A stretch of 64,000 bases of DNA from Spartobacteria bacterium (GTDB lineage Bacteria; Verrucomicrobiota; Verrucomicrobiia; Chthoniobacterales; Chthoniobacteraceae). Positions within the stretch are counted from its first letter, which is position 1; the number at the start of each line of letters is the position of its first letter. This document shows positions 63,690 through 64,000 of this stretch, piece after piece. The notes below the pieces were generated by a model. It was not told the origin of the DNA. It saw only the letters and a list, made by a program, of their open reading frames with translations, and ran no database searches. A program made the position numbers and the translations under genes. The stretch spans positions 62,001 to 126,000 of the forward strand of contig JAJPII010000033.1 in NCBI GenBank assembly GCA_021324825.1, given 5' to 3'.

Positions 63690-64000
63690 ATCCCGCGCCC
63701 TTCCGCGAACGTCTCGCCGCGTGGTTCGACGCGAATGCGCGCGACCTCCCGTGGCGGCGGACGCGCGACCCCTACGCCATCCTGGTTTCGGAGATGATGC
63801 TCCAGCAAACCCAGGTCGCGACCGTCATCGACTATTACTTGCGATGGATGGAGCGTTTCCCAACCGCCGCCGCCCTCGCGAACGCGGATGTCTCCGAAGT
63901 TCTCCACGCCTGGCAAGGGCTGGGTTATTATTCCCGCGCGCGCAATTTGCACGCGGCGGCGAAACTCGGCCTCGCCGGCAATGCCGAGGCCCTGGAGCGA
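63686..64000 (+). CDS. mutY: A/G-specific adenine glycosylase, 5' part only
   Basis: 105 codons are visible before the window ends. [20 protein letters not shown] and [20 protein letters not shown] are the MutY N-terminal signature with the catalytic Glu in VSEMMLQQT, and [17 protein letters not shown] continues the HhH family core. It removes A paired with 8-oxoG. The ATG overlaps the stop of the binding-protein gene. Confidence 0.95.
   Translation, partial: MNPAPFRERLAAWFDANARDLPWRRTRDPYAILVSEMMLQQTQVATVIDYYLRWMERFPTAAALANADVSEVLHAWQGLGYYSRARNLHAAAKLGLAGNAEALER

Overview
The window is about 62 % GC and gene-dense, with long same-strand runs joined by ATGA/GTGA overlaps. It most resembles a member of the Verrucomicrobiota or a related PVC lineage. 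The evidence is a CxxC zinc ribbon fused to a Thr/Pro-rich linker and an extracytoplasmic lyase, a DUF4159-DUF58-VWA gene block, a PP2C-kinase fusion, a Gram-negative envelope (LPS and exopolysaccharide genes, RND pumps, beta-barrel), and dispersed GGCGGCTG/CAGCCGCC palindromes. This placement is an inference from gene content; there is no rRNA gene or IS element here to anchor it.

Layout: 1-3.1 kb holds LPS/O-antigen genes (flippase cut by the left edge, a GT4-like transferase, a heptosyltransferase-like GT9). 3.1-7.3 kb carries glnD behind an NtrC-type regulator (nitrogen control). 7.6-14.2 kb holds a membrane-anchored alginate-lyase-like protein, a small basic protein, a PP2C-Ser/Thr kinase fusion and an APC permease with a large polar insert. 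14.4-19.3 kb holds an exported protein and a run STAS - GAF/SpoIIE phosphatase - grpE - dnaJ - rsmE. 19.3-20.0 kb is a Phd-like/PIN toxin-antitoxin pair. 20.0-23.0 kb holds an acyltransferase, a small protein and rfbB. 23.1-25.4 kb is a NarL-type two-component pair whose PAS kinase gene carries an in-frame TAA. 25.6-30.4 kb is an exopolysaccharide export operon (beta-barrel, Wza-like, Wzc-like).

30.4-38.7 kb (minus strand) is a tightly coupled seven-gene run: TetR, DUF4159, DUF58, two VWA membrane proteins, a small secreted protein and an orphan DNA methyltransferase. It is divergent from a MdtABC-like RND efflux operon (38.7-46.3 kb) and shares one operator/promoter region with it. 46.3-58.2 kb is a likely potassium region: a sigma54 activator, an APC-Usp permease that may be KimA-like, a histidine kinase, a TPR response regulator, a 27-residue membrane peptide, kdpFABC and a short KdpD without a kinase domain, then a 54-residue acidic ORF. 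58.3-64 kb holds cimA, an FAD oxidoreductase, an ABC ATPase plus binding protein without a permease, and the start of mutY.

The most interesting signals are: (i) the TetR-to-methyltransferase VWA operon; (ii) several transcription-unit starts where the best -10 box lies immediately before the start codon and no Shine-Dalgarno is visible, suggesting leaderless mRNAs; (iii) the potassium region with unattached signalling parts; (iv) the nonsense codon in the sensor kinase divergent from the exopolysaccharide operon; (v) a dispersed palindromic repeat family. No tRNA, rRNA, CRISPR array or transposase was seen.
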